The translations under genes were made by a program, and so were the position numbers. This document shows, piece after piece, positions 1 to 10,269 of a stretch of DNA of 64,000 bases. How positions within the stretch are numbered: the first letter of the stretch is position 1; each line of letters starts with the position of its first letter. Source of the stretch: Magicicada septendecula (lineage: Eukaryota; Arthropoda; Insecta; Hemiptera; Cicadidae); the NCBI GenBank assembly GCA_034769895.1, contig CM068374.1, positions 358,023,802 to 358,087,801 on the forward strand, given 5' to 3'. Below the pieces are notes generated by a model. It worked only from the letters and a program-made list of their open reading frames with translations. It was not told the origin of the DNA and did not search any database.

Positions 1-1393
1 AATTAAATTAAATTTAATTAAATTATGAATGTGAGAGTCGTGGGTCAAGTTGATTTCAATAGAGAATATGCTAATGTATCTTGCACTCAGCTGTTTTGAT
101 GTAATTAATAACTACGAAAGACACAGCAAATCAATTTGAATATTTCAATGAAACATTAAGAAAGTAATTGCTAGACGAGCTTAATACTGTTTAATCTGAA
201 TTAGTGGCGATGTGTGTGTGCGCTGTTGCTGCTTAAAGTAAGTGTTGGTATTTAATGTGGACGGCCTAAGTGGCGTGATTTTCTTTATGACACCCTCTAC
301 AACCTATTGTATGTCCAGGTGCTCGACCAAGGGCGAGATGGGTGTCAGGGGTGGACGAACATCTGTCCACCCTAATGGCAGAGACGATCTTATAGCCACA
401 ATGCCGTCAGTCGAGGACTTTTCCAATGCTAAGCTGCACCAGGGACTTGTGACACGACTGTGACATCACTGATCTGCGCCTATACGAACTAAGTACACCG
501 AACAATCCAGGTGGGAAAATTCTGATTATCTATTTCTCTCTCTCTCTACAACATGTGAATGCACAGAAGCCGCCAGAAGCTCACTCGTGAAGTTCTGAAC
601 ATTATACTCTAGCACAAACTCTCGTGTTCAATTATGTTATTGCATGTGTAAACATTACCACAGTACACCTAATGAAGTATCTTATAACTGTATAATGTGT
701 AAGAAGTTACACACATACACACACATCCGCAGTTTGCTGTAAGATCTAACTTTCATCTAATTAAGACCATTAGGGAGTTAATTATCTCGTGCTATCATGT
801 CATCTGGTCATGGCTGAGTTTTAATAACGTAGCGGGGGTTGTCTGATGCTGTAGATGAGGAACGATTTTCTTTCACACACATACTTAACGCTTAATGATT
901 AAGGTAAGGGGTCGTTTGGCTGGTTGAGTTTCGGGGCGGTCACTTACATTCTCTGGTGTGAACTATGCTTGTGAATATGCTGGCAAATCTATGCTTAGGA
1001 GCTGAGATATTCCATTTACGTTGTCATTTATATTTGTATCTATCTATACATATTAGGGTTCCTTCATTTACTGTAGTTGGAATGGGTTTATGAGGAGGTT
1101 AGTGTTGAAATGAGGGATGTTTTGTTATTCATGTCGTATATGTGTTTGTGTGTGTAATTTTACTATATATATATTTTTTGGGGGGAATACGTAACGGATT
1201 TAAAAAGGAGAATAACCATAAATGTGCTTACTGAGACAACAGGCTAGCCTATTTGATATTATACAACACTGATGGATTACTATTGCTTTATGAATGAGAT
1301 TATTACTAACTTTGACTCATACATAATCAGGCAGAAATTTTTGCAATTAGTTTAATATCAATTCACTTACTTTGTGACATTATGAATTAATGG

Positions 1394-1437
<44 letters not shown>

Positions 1438-1738
1438 CTGCCTTTAATGGTGTGCTCACACAATCACGAACTTGTCATGTATGTAAAATCTTGCAGGTTG
1501 AATAAAGCACACGCTTGTTGGTTAAAAGAGTTTTTCATTTGCAAGTCCTGTCATTCACCTGGGGGGACATGTCTGTAATTGTATTTGGGCCTTGCACACT
1601 TTTGCTTCCTCTAGGTTTTTTACCTAGTTCTAAATATGATGTCTCTCCCCTTTTACAAAAAAAAAACTTAATAAAAATAAAATTAAATAAAATTCAAAAA
1701 AAAATTACAAAACTTAGAAAAATAAAAGGGGGGTTTCA
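1..1738 (+). repeat. Gypsy-1 left terminal repeat (window starts inside it)
   Basis: This matches 7937-9656. It ends at TTTCA, where left and right copies diverge. Two readings fit. Either the LTR is long (about 2.5 kb, starting after the purine run at 7110-7123), or the true LTR is only 1186-1738, beginning at a mutated TG (CGTAACGG here, TGTAACGG in the right copy) right after a G6 purine run, and 1-1185 is the 3' end of another copy. The short reading gives TG...CA ends, a TA-rich TATA-like stretch at about 1399-1434 and AATAAA at about 1502, a sensible U3-R-U5 layout. Confidence 0.8.
1399..1434. repeat. (TA)n microsatellite in the LTR
   Basis: A run of about 18 TA units; the right copy has only about 8 units at 9341-9352, so the tract changed length after insertion. 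It may supply the TATA element of the LTR promoter. Confidence 0.85.
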
Positions 1739-1740
1739 AA

Positions 1741-1760
1741 TGGTAGTTCAGAGCGTGGTT
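1741..1760 (+). other. Gypsy-1 primer binding site, initiator-Met-tRNA-like
   Basis: Two bases after the repeat end the sequence starts TGGTAG, then TT, then CAGAGC and TGGTT. The 3' end of animal initiator tRNA-Met predicts TGGTAGCAGAGC, so this fits with a two-base insertion. The assignment is an inference from memory of that tRNA; the TGG start and position are seen directly. Confidence 0.55.
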
Positions 1761-2613
1761 GTTATGATTCCGGGTGGATAGTAGGTATTATTTCTGCCTT
1801 ATTTTTCTCTGTTGAACTTGAGAAATTTTAGAATCTGGGGACTTATATTTATTTTCTTAAATGAAACTTAGTGTGGCTACAGACATGTCAGCTGGTGTTA
1901 GGACTTGCAAATTATTTCAAATTATTTTTGATTAGAATCCAAGTGTGGTAAGAAAACTTAATGGTAGTGTAATAAATTAACAGAATGAACAACCAGAAAA
2001 AAGAGCACATTTTATAAAATGAATAAGGGGTTAATGAAGTTTAAAATAATTTAATATGTGTTAGTGTTTAAGTGATTATTTTGTGATGTTGAGTGTAAGA
2101 TGAATTTTGAAAAGGGGTTATAAGAATGTGATTAATTTTTTTTAATGAATGTGTGCTGATTGGTTGCACTTGCACATACCCTGGAGCTCATACGGAGTCT
2201 GGACATGATGAGGGCCGTCGGTACTTGTTGAGTTTGATTATGACTTGTCTCTTGGATTAGACAACGTGTTTGGTAGCATCCCAGTTATATGGTAATTGTT
2301 TATTGAGGGCGTTGCGTTGCGGTATCGTGTATTTTGAATGCGGTTATGGTTCGACCAAGGGCATGGATGTGATAGTTTATATTTTCGATTATATCGAATT
2401 TTATGTGTACTTTGTGTGTTGTATTTAGTGAGTTAGTTTGGTTGTTTTGTGTTGTGTTCTCTTCTGGGCATTTTGCATGGCTGTTTCTCTGCTTTTATGA
2501 CACCCATCTCGTCGTATCGCTAGAGCATTCTGGAGCCACTTGTATGATCAAGTTCTTCCTGTCGTTCTCTTTAATTCTTGCTTTTACGTGGTGTGTGTGT
2601 GGATTGCGCGGTC
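1761..2613 (+). other. Gypsy-1 5' leader, non-coding
   Basis: About 850 bases between primer site and gag start. It is T/G-rich, with several short upstream ATGs, and I see no protein-like ORF. A packaging signal would be expected here, but none can be recognised by eye. Confidence 0.6.
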
Positions 2614-3873
2614 ATGTCCATTTCGGTAAATGTGGATTTGTTTGTAAAAGATGAGCTCGAGTGGGAGGTCCGGTTCCGGGGACGGAAGCCGCAGGAGACT
2701 GTTGTTTCATTAAGGAAGCAACTCCGTGAGGCTCTTGCCTCCGGTGAGGCACCGAGTGGGAGAGTATTACTTACGGATGTCACCGCCGAGGTGGAGCTGT
2801 GCTCGGAAAAATTTGTAGAACTGCTCGATTTGGCCGAAGGCCTGCAGTCGGCGGCACCCACCTCTACGGCTAGACAGAGGGTGCGCCAACGTCTACAACA
2901 CGTTCTATGCCGTTTACAGAATGCTGAATCACAGGCTACCACCTCGGAATTAGAGAAAAATGTTGTCACTCTTAGGGAGCAAGTGGCGATGGCATTGCGG
3001 GAGTTTTCTCTCGGCCAGCGTCGCCACGTAGATCCGAATTCCGGTTCTTCTTCTTCTTCTGTTGAGACGGCAGCCAGGGTGGAACCCCCTGTGCATGTTC
3101 CTGCCTTTTCCGATATGGCCACCGCAAGCTATCACAAGCTTCCTAACCCACTGTTGGATGTCATTCAGCGTCTCCCAGTTGTCGATGGTCTGGATCCTGA
3201 GGCGCTTTTGAGATTCTTGCGCGTATTTTTTCAGTTGGCCGATTTCCCTGGGCTGTCGGAGCGGACTTTGCTTGAGCTCATTTACCCGTACTGTCGGGGA
3301 TCTATGGCTGAGCGCGTGACAAGTACCCTTAGGGATGGTGGTGGCATAGACCATTTCCATCGGGAAGTCCTGGACGCTTTCGTACCGGGAAGGTTACACG
3401 ACCGGTTACGACACAAACATTTCTATAGAGTTCAAGCAAGCGGAGAGTCCCTTGCTCATTTCATTTCCAGTGTTAAAGACGCGGCCCGGATCCTGAGGCT
3501 GGGGTTGTCAGAGTCTGATGTCATTCATACTATTTTGCAGGGCGTGACGCCGGAGGAACGGTCACGTTTGACATTCGCTGCCCGTCCCCAAAGTTTTATT
3601 GATTTAGACCGGCTGTGCGCCGAGTCGACCACTATACAGGGTAATGACGATATTAGAGCCCGCGAGGCTAGGAGGCGTTCAGAACGCCCTAATTTCGAGC
3701 GACGAGTCGGGCAGCCCGGGTCTTGGGGTCCTAGGTCTGCGCCGGTTCAGAGCTGTGAAGTACGAGAATTATTCTGTTCTAGGTGTCATAGATCCGGTCA
3801 CGTCGCGCGCTATTGTAACGATGCTAGACAGCGTCAAGCGACTTCCCGAAAAGGTAACTTTCAAAAAACGTAA
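2614..3873 (+). CDS. gag: Gypsy-1 Gag (capsid/nucleocapsid) polyprotein
   Basis: Structural polyprotein that would form the virus-like particle around the element RNA. The frame is open further upstream, but the first ATG is at 2614, giving 419 residues. The N-terminal third is charged and helical, followed by a serine run and then a retrotransposon-Gag-like helical core (about residues 175-330: PNPLLDVIQRLP through the LILQGV-type stretch). Near the C-terminus a single CCHC zinc knuckle, CSRCHRSGHVARYC, has the exact C-x2-C-x4-H-x4-C spacing and lies in a basic, Arg-rich tail, as expected for an RNA-binding nucleocapsid. No internal stop is present. The last 230 bases overlap pol, which is read in the +1 frame relative to gag. 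Confidence 0.88.
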   Translation: MSISVNVDLFVKDELEWEVRFRGRKPQETVVSLRKQLREALASGEAPSGRVLLTDVTAEVELCSEKFVELLDLAEGLQSAAPTSTARQRVRQRLQHVLCRLQNAESQATTSELEKNVVTLREQVAMALREFSLGQRRHVDPNSGSSSSSVETAARVEPPVHVPAFSDMATASYHKLPNPLLDVIQRLPVVDGLDPEALLRFLRVFFQLADFPGLSERTLLELIYPYCRGSMAERVTSTLRDGGGIDHFHREVLDAFVPGRLHDRLRHKHFYRVQASGESLAHFISSVKDAARILRLGLSESDVIHTILQGVTPEERSRLTFAARPQSFIDLDRLCAESTTIQGNDDIRAREARRRSERPNFERRVGQPGSWGPRSAPVQSCEVRELFCSRCHRSGHVARYCNDARQRQATSRKGNFQKT

Positions 3874-6800
3874 ATTCTCGGGGAAGATAAGTCGGGAGTG
3901 GTCTTCCCCGTTAGGCCGTTCTCTTCCGGTTTCACTTAACCCCAGGCGGATAGCTAACCCCGGGTCATCCGGCTCCAAGGTCCTGCGAACTGTCCCCAAC
4001 TACAGTTCAGTATGCCCCTTCCTGTTGGTCGAGTTGAAAAAGGGTCAGCTCAGAGCCTTGGTTGACTCTGGATCAGCCCGATCCATAATTTCATCTAGAG
4101 TATGTGAGGACCTTGAACAACAGGGCTTACTATTAGGGTCGGATCGGTCTTCCGTGGTATGCTGGACTGCATCGCGGGAAATTCTGCCCATCTCCCGGGT
4201 GGTTTCCCTGAGTATTAAAATCGAGTGTTTTTCATGGGTGTGGCGATTTTTGGTTTCTCCGGCTCTGGGAGTCGACTGCATTGTGGGTGCCGATTTCATC
4301 TCCAAGAGTGGTCTCGTTTTAGATCTTCAAGCGCACCACTGTTATTTTAAATTCAATCGGGAGGTTGTCATTCCTTTCCTTGGGTACCAGGGAGCTAAGG
4401 GAGGTGTCCAAGAGGTTGTGTGTCCCGATTCAGAAAGAGACCATCTCACCCCGTCCCAGAGGCATGCTTTAGATCATTTGTGTGAGCAGTTCCCCACTGT
4501 ATTAACTCCCAACCTGGGGCTCACACATCTTTTGGAATATAAGATCCGTTTAACGGACTCCGCCGTAGTCCGCTCACACCCATACAAATTCGCCCCTCCA
4601 AAGATGGATGTCCTAAGAAAGAAGGTTCAAGAGTTGCTTAAACAAGGGGTCATTGAACCTTCCAACTCTAGTTATGCAAGTCCAGCATTTCTGGTGCCCA
4701 AGCCTGGAGGTAAACAGCGTATGGTCATTGACTATCGCAAACTCAATGCTAATATTGAGGTGGATTCAGTTCCTCTTCCCGATTTACATTCCGCGTTCGA
4801 TTGGTTTAGTGGGGCCAGGTACTTCACCATCTTTGACCTCAATGCCGCTTATCATCAGATTCCTCTGTCTAAGGAAAGCCGCCCTTATACGGCATTCTGT
4901 GTGCCATGGAATCTTTATCAATATACTAGGGTACCCATGGGTCTGGCAGTGGGGGCTCAAACCCTCACGCGACTACTTGACACTGTATTCCATGACGTAA
5001 AATTTAAATTCATCTTTAATTATCTTGATGACCTCTTGGTCTACAGTAAAACGTTCGAGGAGCATCTGGGTCACCTGAGAGAGGTGATGTGCCGATTGAG
5101 GAGTGCTGGCCTCAGTATCAATCCAGACAAGGTAAAGTTTGCACAAAGGAGTATTTCGTTTTTAGGGCATCTCGTCTCATATGGGGGTGTGACGGTCGAC
5201 CCGGAGAGGACACAAGGCATCCGGGATTTTCCTCCCCCTAGGGATGCGAAAGGTGTTGCCAGATTTGTTGGCATGGTCAATTTTTACCGTAGATTTATCC
5301 CTAATGCCGCGGAGATTGCTGTACCTTTAAACGAACTCAGGAAAAAGGGTACCAAATTTGTATGGGGAGAGAGGCAACAGCGGGCCTTTGATACCCTCAA
5401 GGAGGCGATCGTCTCTCCCCCTGTGTTGAGGATGCCTGATTTTTCAAAAAAATTCATTTTGCAAACGGACGCGAGTTCTGTTGCGCTCGGGGCGGTTCTG
5501 TCCCAGGAAGTCGATGGTGCTAGGCAGCCGGTGGCATTTATATCCCGGACCTTGACCCAACAAGAGAGGAAGTCTTCAGTGTATGAACTAGAGTGTCTTG
5601 CTGTTGTGTACGCTCTAGATAAGTTCAGGCGTTTCTTGGAACACGCTGAGTTCCTGTTGGAGACCGATAATCAGGCTCTCTCCTGGCTTCTCGCTCATCC
5701 CCGGCAGCTGGGTAAAATAGGGCGTTGGGTGGTCAAGATCTCATCCTTTAAATTCAAAGTGCAACACATCAGGGGAACACAAAATGTTGTTGCAGACGCC
5801 TTGTCACGTATGTTCTCCCAACCCAGCGAGGCCAATTCTGAGCAACCCTGTTCCGTTCTGCTGGATTTTCCTTTGGCTTTTACTGATGTGTTACCCCATC
5901 AGTTAAATGATGAAGAGTTGGGTCCTATCATCCAACACCTAAAAGAGGGTAACGTGCAGGTACCATATTTTCTGTCCAAGGGCGTCCTGTGCTGCCGAGA
6001 ACGAAAAGGACGTGCCCCGAAGGTTGTGCTGCCTAGCAAGCTCGTGCCAATGGTCTTCATCTACTATCATGATTCCCCAATAGGTGGCCATAAGGGAATT
6101 TCGAAGACCATTTCCAGTATTAGGAGGCATTTCATCTGGAAGGGCATGGACAGGGACATCGCGGCTCGTGTGAAAGCATGTCATCTCTGTGGCTTGAGTA
6201 AGCCTGCTCAAAACACTAAATTGGGTCTATTGTCATCTGATGTGGCGAGCAAACCCATGGAGAAGTTATTCATAGACTACGTGGGACCTTTCCCTCGTAG
6301 CAAGTCAGGTAATGCTTACCTACTTGTTTGCGTGGATGCTTTTTCCAAGTTTGTCTGGCTACTGCCCTTACGACAGGCAAACACTCGCTCAACTATCCTT
6401 ATGCTACAGACCCATGTCTTTCAGCATTTCGGTTTTCCGTCCACCATTGTCTCTGACAATGGACCTCAGTTCATTTCAAAAGATTTCCGGCGAATGTGTT
6501 TCGCTAACGGCATCAAACATGTGACCACTTCCCCGTACTACCCTCAACCGTCCCACGCGGAGAGATTTAACCGGAATCTCCGTTCAGCGCTTATCGCCTA
6601 TCATGCTGAACAACAGGATTGTTGGGACCAAAATTTAAAGTGGTTGCAATTGGCATTTAACACGGCCCTACACGAGAGTCACAAGGCCGTACCCTTTGAA
6701 GTCATGTTTGGGTTCTCGCCGAGTTTGCCGTTGGACAATTTGTGGCACATTGATGATCTTCTGCCGAACGATCCTGAGGTCACGACTGTGGACAGATGGC

Positions 6801-7087
6801 GGGAGGTCCGGAGGAATTTGCTTCGTGCGCACGAACGCGTCCGTAGTCGCTACAATCAGCGGCGAATTCCGAACCCATTTAAGATTGGCGACTTGGTCTA
6901 CTGTCAGAGCCATCCGATCAGCTCAGCCATAAATAGGAGGGCCGCTAAACTATGTTATCGTTGGTCGGGACCATACCGCATTCTTCGGTTTGTGTCGCCC
7001 GTCACAGTGAAATTGGGTGATCCCGGAGGGGATGATGAAAGAGTAACCACTCATATTTCGAAGCTAAAGTTTTGCCATAGGGCATGA
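3644..7087 (+). CDS. pol: Gypsy-1 Pol polyprotein (PR-RT-RNase H-IN)
   Basis: One uninterrupted 1147-residue ORF that would copy and integrate the element. Domains in order: aspartic protease with DSGS at about residue 140; reverse transcriptase with YLDD at about 460; RNase H with QTDASS at about 607 and a tether ending in VVADALSRM; integrase with an H2C2 zinc finger (about 809-848) and catalytic D878, D938 and E973, a DD35E spacing; and a C-terminal WSGPYRI module near 1107. In the RT, the usual FGLxNAPATFQ stretch is replaced by MGLAVGAQTLTRLLD, as in less common Gypsy lineages. The ATG at 3644 is inside gag, so expression probably needs a +1 (or -2) ribosomal shift; many Gypsy elements use -1. 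All catalytic residues are intact. Confidence 0.95.
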   Translation: MTILEPARLGGVQNALISSDESGSPGLGVLGLRRFRAVKYENYSVLGVIDPVTSRAIVTMLDSVKRLPEKVTFKKRKFSGKISREWSSPLGRSLPVSLNPRRIANPGSSGSKVLRTVPNYSSVCPFLLVELKKGQLRALVDSGSARSIISSRVCEDLEQQGLLLGSDRSSVVCWTASREILPISRVVSLSIKIECFSWVWRFLVSPALGVDCIVGADFISKSGLVLDLQAHHCYFKFNREVVIPFLGYQGAKGGVQEVVCPDSERDHLTPSQRHALDHLCEQFPTVLTPNLGLTHLLEYKIRLTDSAVVRSHPYKFAPPKMDVLRKKVQELLKQGVIEPSNSSYASPAFLVPKPGGKQRMVIDYRKLNANIEVDSVPLPDLHSAFDWFSGARYFTIFDLNAAYHQIPLSKESRPYTAFCVPWNLYQYTRVPMGLAVGAQTLTRLLDTVFHDVKFKFIFNYLDDLLVYSKTFEEHLGHLREVMCRLRSAGLSINPDKVKFAQRSISFLGHLVSYGGVTVDPERTQGIRDFPPPRDAKGVARFVGMVNFYRRFIPNAAEIAVPLNELRKKGTKFVWGERQQRAFDTLKEAIVSPPVLRMPDFSKKFILQTDASSVALGAVLSQEVDGARQPVAFISRTLTQQERKSSVYELECLAVVYALDKFRRFLEHAEFLLETDNQALSWLLAHPRQLGKIGRWVVKISSFKFKVQHIRGTQNVVADALSRMFSQPSEANSEQPCSVLLDFPLAFTDVLPHQLNDEELGPIIQHLKEGNVQVPYFLSKGVLCCRERKGRAPKVVLPSKLVPMVFIYYHDSPIGGHKGISKTISSIRRHFIWKGMDRDIAARVKACHLCGLSKPAQNTKLGLLSSDVASKPMEKLFIDYVGPFPRSKSGNAYLLVCVDAFSKFVWLLPLRQANTRSTILMLQTHVFQHFGFPSTIVSDNGPQFISKDFRRMCFANGIKHVTTSPYYPQPSHAERFNRNLRSALIAYHAEQQDCWDQNLKWLQLAFNTALHESHKAVPFEVMFGFSPSLPLDNLWHIDDLLPNDPEVTTVDRWREVRRNLLRAHERVRSRYNQRRIPNPFKIGDLVYCQSHPISSAINRRAAKLCYRWSGPYRILRFVSPVTVKLGDPGGDDERVTTHISKLKFCHRA

Positions 7088-7936
7088 GTTAGGGATGACA
7101 GTTAGGCCCATAAAAAAAGGGGGGAATACGATTTGGGGTTCCTGGATCTCAGTTATTGGAATTGGGAGGCCTTGGTGGTCAGTACTCAAAGCGGGATCCT
7201 GCGATTCTTCTCTTTCTCCTGTTCTTTTCTGTCTCTTATATCTGCATGCGGACCAGGGCCCGGCGAGCATGCAGGACTCACACTTACATTTTCTCTTTCA
7301 GACACACACTCACTAACTCACACCTCTTCCTTCTGCCTTTTCGTTTTCCTGTGTTACTGAACTCACCAAGAGCGTTTTAGAATCTGAGATTTTCCAGGTT
7401 TCCCGCAGCCGTCGTGCTTGAGGACTTGTTGGTTTTGGGTCAACCATGTTGCCCTTTTGGGGTGAGGGTGTGCCGAACTGGCTTCGGCAACGTATTATTA
7501 GTATTTTAAAAACGAGCGCCGCTGACGTCACGCACTGCCACACTGTTACGATAGTTTGTTGCCGGTCGGTTATACACACAAACGGTTGTGCAGCTACGCA
7601 ATACAGCTGGCGCTGCCAGCCAGCTGTGTCTGTACATTCCTGCATTCGGAGGTTACTTGGCTGGACCGAAACGTTGTATCGGCCTCATTTCTGCTTGATC
7701 CTCCAACCTGTTCATCTGGTCTCGGCTGGCGGCAAACTTCTATCCAGGACTTCCGAACCTATCACTATGATAGGCTAGATAAAGCGTTGTTCCAGGTACG
7801 TGCAAGTCTGCGGGTTCTGAAAATATTCTAACCCCAAATATATTTTGTGTTTCAGCTTTCATTATGAGTTATGCTTGTGTGTGTGTGTGCGTATAGAGCA
7901 GTTTTTAGTTTGGGCGTTAATGCTATTACAAAATCA
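7088..7936 (+). other. Gypsy-1 3' non-coding region with purine tract
   Basis: A strong purine run (A7G6) at about 7110-7123 follows the pol stop by 22 bases, the place where a polypurine tract is expected in an envelope-less element. If it is the working tract, the 3' LTR starts at about 7124 and this region is U3. A second G6 tract precedes TGTAACGG at 9125. No ORF here has protein-like composition. Confidence 0.6.
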
Positions 7937-9656
7937 AATTAAATTAAATTTAATTAAATTATGAATGTGAGAGTCGTGGGTCAAGTTGATTTCAATAGAG
8001 AATATGCTAATGTATCTTGCACTCAGCTGTTTTGATGTAATTAATAACTACGAAAGACACAGCAAATCAATTTGAATATTTCAATGAAACATTAAGAAAG
8101 TAATTGCTAGACGAGCTTAATACTGTTTAATCTGAATTAGTGGCGATGTGTGTGTGCGCTGTTGCTGCTTAAAGTAAGTGTTGGTATTTAATGTGGACGG
8201 CCTAAGTGGCGTGATTTTCTTTATGACACCCTCTACAACCTATTGTATGTCCAGGTGCTCGACCAAGGGCGAGATGGGTGTCAGGGGTGGACGAACATCT
8301 GTCCACCCTAATGGCAGAGACGATCTTATAGCCACAATGCCGTCAGTCGAGGACTTTTCCAATGCTAAGCTGCACCAGGGACTTGTGACACGACTGTGAC
8401 ATCACTGATCCGCGCCTATACGAACTAAGTACACCGGACAATCCAGGTGGGAAAATTCTGATTATCTATTTCTCTCTCTCTCTACAACATGTGAATGCAC
8501 AGAAGCCGCCAGAAGCTCACTCGTGAAGTTCTGAACATTATACTCTAGCACAAACTCTCGTGTTCAATTATGTTATTGCATGTGTGAACATTACCACAGT
8601 ACACCTAATGAAGTATCTTATAACTGTATAATGTGTAAGAAGTTACACACATACACACACATCCGCAGTTTGCTGTAAGATCTAACTTTCATCTAATTGA
8701 GACCATTAGGGAGTTAATTATCTCGTGCTATCATGTCATCTGGTCATGGCTGAGTTTTAATAACGTAGCGGGGGTTGTCTGATGCTGTAGATGTGAAACG
8801 ATTTTCTTTCACACACATACTTAACGCTTAATGATTAAGGTATGGGGTCGTTTGGCTGGTTGAGTTTCGGGGCGGTCACTTACATTCTCTGGTGTGAACT
8901 ATGCTTGTGAATATGCTGGCAAATCTATGCTTAGGAGCTGAGATATTCCATTTACGTTGTCATTTATATTTGTATCTATCTATACATATTAGGGTTCCTT
9001 CATTTACTGTAGTTGGAATGGGTTTATGAGGAGGTTAGTGTTGAAATGAGGGATGTTTTGTTATTCATGTCGTATATGTGTTTGTGTGTGTAATTTTACT
9101 ATATATATATTTTTTGGGGGGAATATGTAACGGATTTAAAAAGGAGAATAACCATAAATGTGCTTACTGAGACAACAGGCTAGCCTATTTGATATTATAC
9201 AACACTGATGGATTAGTATTGCTTTATGAATGAGATTATTACTAACTTTGACTCATACATAATCAGGCAGAAATTTTTGCAATTAGTTTAATATCAATTC
9301 ATTTACTTTGTGACATTATGAATTAATGGATATACATATATATATATATATAATTCTGCCTTTAATGGTGTGCTCACACAATCACGAACTTGTCATGTAT
9401 GTAAAATCTTGCAGGTTGAATAAAGCACACGCTTGTTGGTTAAAAGAGTTTTTCATTTGCAAGTCCTGTCATTCACCTGGGGGGACATGTCTGTAATTGT
9501 ATTTGGGCCTTGCACACTTTTGCTTCCTCTAGGTTTTTTACCTAGTTCTAAATATGATGTCTCTCCCCTTTTACAAAAAAAAAACTTATTAAAAATAAAA
9601 TTAAATAAAATTCAAAAAAAAATTACAAAACTTAGAAAAATAAAAGGGGGGTTTCA
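7937..9656 (+). repeat. Gypsy-1 right terminal repeat (3' LTR)
   Basis: Direct repeat of 1-1738 in the same orientation. Sequence before 7937 cannot be compared because the left copy starts at the window edge. The segment 9125-9656 starts TGTAACGG and ends TTTCA and could be a compact 532-bp LTR preceded by a G6 purine tract at about 9115-9120. The right boundary at 9656 is firm: the following bases encode a LINE reverse transcriptase. Confidence 0.85.
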
Positions 9657-10245
9657 GTATATCCCCAACTCTTTTCACCATCTATATTGAGGACCTCAAA
9701 CAGAACTGGAAGACTGAAGTCCATCAAGGCATACATCTGAAAAGGAATTACCACTTAAATCTTTTGCTGTATGCAGATGATGTGGTTATACTACAAAATA
9801 ATGAAGCAGACTTACAACACTCTGTGTACAGGCTATATAAACTGGGATGACAATACTACAACCTAAGGATATCTACCAACAAACAAAAGTTATGGCTCAC
9901 TACGGAAAATTTCCAGTACGATCAAAGATTATTATTGAGGATAAAGTATTGGAACAGACCTCAAATTTTAACTATTTATGTTGTGACATAAGTTTTGACA
10001 TTGACAAAGATATACAGAATAAAGTCAACAGAGTTCAACACATATGTGGAGAACACTGAAAAATAAAACAAGGCGTGAGACAAAATTAAAATTCTACAAA
10101 ACAGTGGCTTTTCCAGTGGTATTATATGGCAGTGAATCCTGGATTACAAAACAAAGAGATAAAAACAACATGCAATCAGCATAGTTGAGATTTTTAAGAA
10201 GGGTTAAAGGATGCACAAGAAGGGGTCATATAAGAAATGAAAATA
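9657..10245 (+). pseudogene. LINE reverse-transcriptase fragment, left piece
   Basis: The plus strand encodes part of a non-LTR reverse transcriptase. It opens with an SPTLFTIYIEDL-type stretch, then LLYADDVVIL with the catalytic YADD at 9770-9781, and continues with a FNYLCCDIS-like segment, an RRETKLKFYKT-like thumb stretch and a VLYGSESW motif, typical of insect endonuclease/RT elements. Frameshifts and stops break it, so it is dead. The 5' part of the protein is missing because Gypsy-1 sits on its left. The right end is the Tigger insertion; the reading frame resumes at 13703. Confidence 0.85.
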
Positions 10246-10269
10246 CAGTAGAACCTCATTATAATGGAC

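Larger units (their letters stand above)
1..9656 (+). mobile_element. Gypsy-1: near-complete Ty3/Gypsy LTR retrotransposon, left end cut by window edge
   Basis: Two direct repeats (1-1738 and 7937-9656) flank a leader, gag and pol on the plus strand. The repeats differ by about ten substitutions plus a shorter TA run, so the insertion is fairly young. The right end abuts a LINE reverse-transcriptase fragment, so the element landed in a LINE; the matching left flank is outside the window, so no target duplication can be tested. Gene order PR-RT-RH-IN with a GPY/F-type integrase tail is that of Metaviridae. There is no envelope-like ORF after pol. The exact LTR start is uncertain, as described under the LTR entries. 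Confidence 0.9.

Noticed and set aside
1741-1760. tRNA gene at the Gypsy-1 primer site
   Set aside because: Only about 20 bases resemble a tRNA end; no cloverleaf can be drawn around it.
4653-5000. ORFs of 60-115 codons overlapping Gypsy-1 gag and pol in other frames
   Set aside because: Shadows of a clearly coding frame with conserved catalytic motifs.
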